NCBI GenBank assembly: GCA_963798655.1
Contig: CAWCUH010000005.1
Span: 99,593 to 163,592 of the forward strand
Origin: CAVSMC01 sp963798655
GTDB lineage: Bacteria > Pseudomonadota > Gammaproteobacteria > Burkholderiales > Casimicrobiaceae
Direction of reading: 5' to 3'
DNA length: 64,000 bases
A program made the position numbers and the translations under genes. The notes below the pieces were generated by a model, which did not search any database, was not told where the DNA came from, and saw only the letters and a list, made by a program, of their open reading frames with translations. Shown here in pieces: positions 63,772 through 64,000 of this stretch. The stretch's first letter is position 1, and each line of letters opens with the position of its first letter.

Positions 63772-64000
63772 TCCTCGAACTCATCTCGGAAGCGCAGGTG
63801 TCAGGCGTACGTCTCGCGCCCGCGTGTCGCGTCCTCGGCATCTCGGCTCGAACCGTCGAGCGCTGGCGTGGTGACCCCGCGGCCGGCGATCGTCGCTGCG
63901 GACCGCATCGTCGGCCAAGCAACGCGTTGTCGCCAGCCGAGGAGGCACAGGTCGTGACCGTACTGACGAGCTCGCGCTACGCCGGCGTCTCACCAAAGCA
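63768..64000 (+). CDS. IS3-like transposase orfB, partial (runs off the window)
   Basis: 77 codons visible before the window ends. GTG start overlaps the orfA stop (GTGA). The N terminus (VILELISEAQVSGVRLAPACRVLGISARTVERWRG) is an IS3-type OrfB helix-turn-helix segment; the catalytic DDE domain would follow beyond the window. Together with orfA it forms an apparently intact left part of an insertion sequence. Confidence 0.75.
   Translation, partial: MILELISEAQVSGVRLAPACRVLGISARTVERWRGDPAAGDRRCGPHRRPSNALSPAEEAQVVTVLTSSRYAGVSPK

Overview
GC-rich DNA with dense coding and many GTG or 4-bp-overlap starts. Tripartite (TRAP) solute transporters, TcuAB, a PEP-CTERM protein and a proteobacterial EncFtn/encapsulin pair suggest a free-living betaproteobacterium, most likely Burkholderiales-like. 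That assignment is inference: no rRNA, tRNA or other taxonomic marker is present.

Layout. 0-8 kb: ion and osmotic stress genes (GCS2-type ligase, CPA2 antiporter, SLC12/APC-type transporter with a damaged stretch, ElaB-type protein, YihY, MscS). 8-13 kb: small membrane or cytosolic proteins (CPBP-like, truncated hydrolase, SpoIIAA-like, LapA-like, TauE/SafE, DUF4230-like). 13-14.5 kb: encapsulin operon (ferritin-like cargo plus shell) behind a promoter overlapped by a Fur-box-like palindrome. 14.5-20.6 kb: DoxX, AraC regulator, DUF1326-DUF2182-FAD oxidoreductase, then a MerR regulator facing a two-gene operon with a textbook MerR-type promoter. 20.8-29.4 kb: ferritin-like protein, TcuAB, periplasmic proteins, PEP-CTERM protein, Sel1-repeat protein. 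29.5-31.3 kb: GH13 trehalose-synthase-like enzyme.

31.3-48 kb holds three complete TRAP transporters, each with different catabolic partners: (1) a UroD-type methyltransferase fused to a corrinoid protein plus a PhyH-type dioxygenase; (2) SDR, GntR and an enolase-superfamily enzyme; (3) GntR and a PdxA homologue. 49.3-51.8 kb encodes a class A PBP. 51.9-62.2 kb is one long operon: an oligopeptide/opine-type ABC importer, SDR, an HcnABC/opine-oxidase-like three-subunit dehydrogenase and an MmgE/PrpD protein. The right edge carries a decayed IS481-type transposase tail and an IS3-like element cut by the window end, with an A9 slippery run joining orfA and orfB.

Together this looks like an accessory catabolic region for uptake and oxidation of small organic acids, methylated or N-substituted compounds, next to iron-storage and osmotic-stress functions. 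The most notable items are the fused corrinoid methyltransferase operon, the iron-regulated encapsulin, the MerR operon without mer genes, and the opine-oxidase/PrpD operon.
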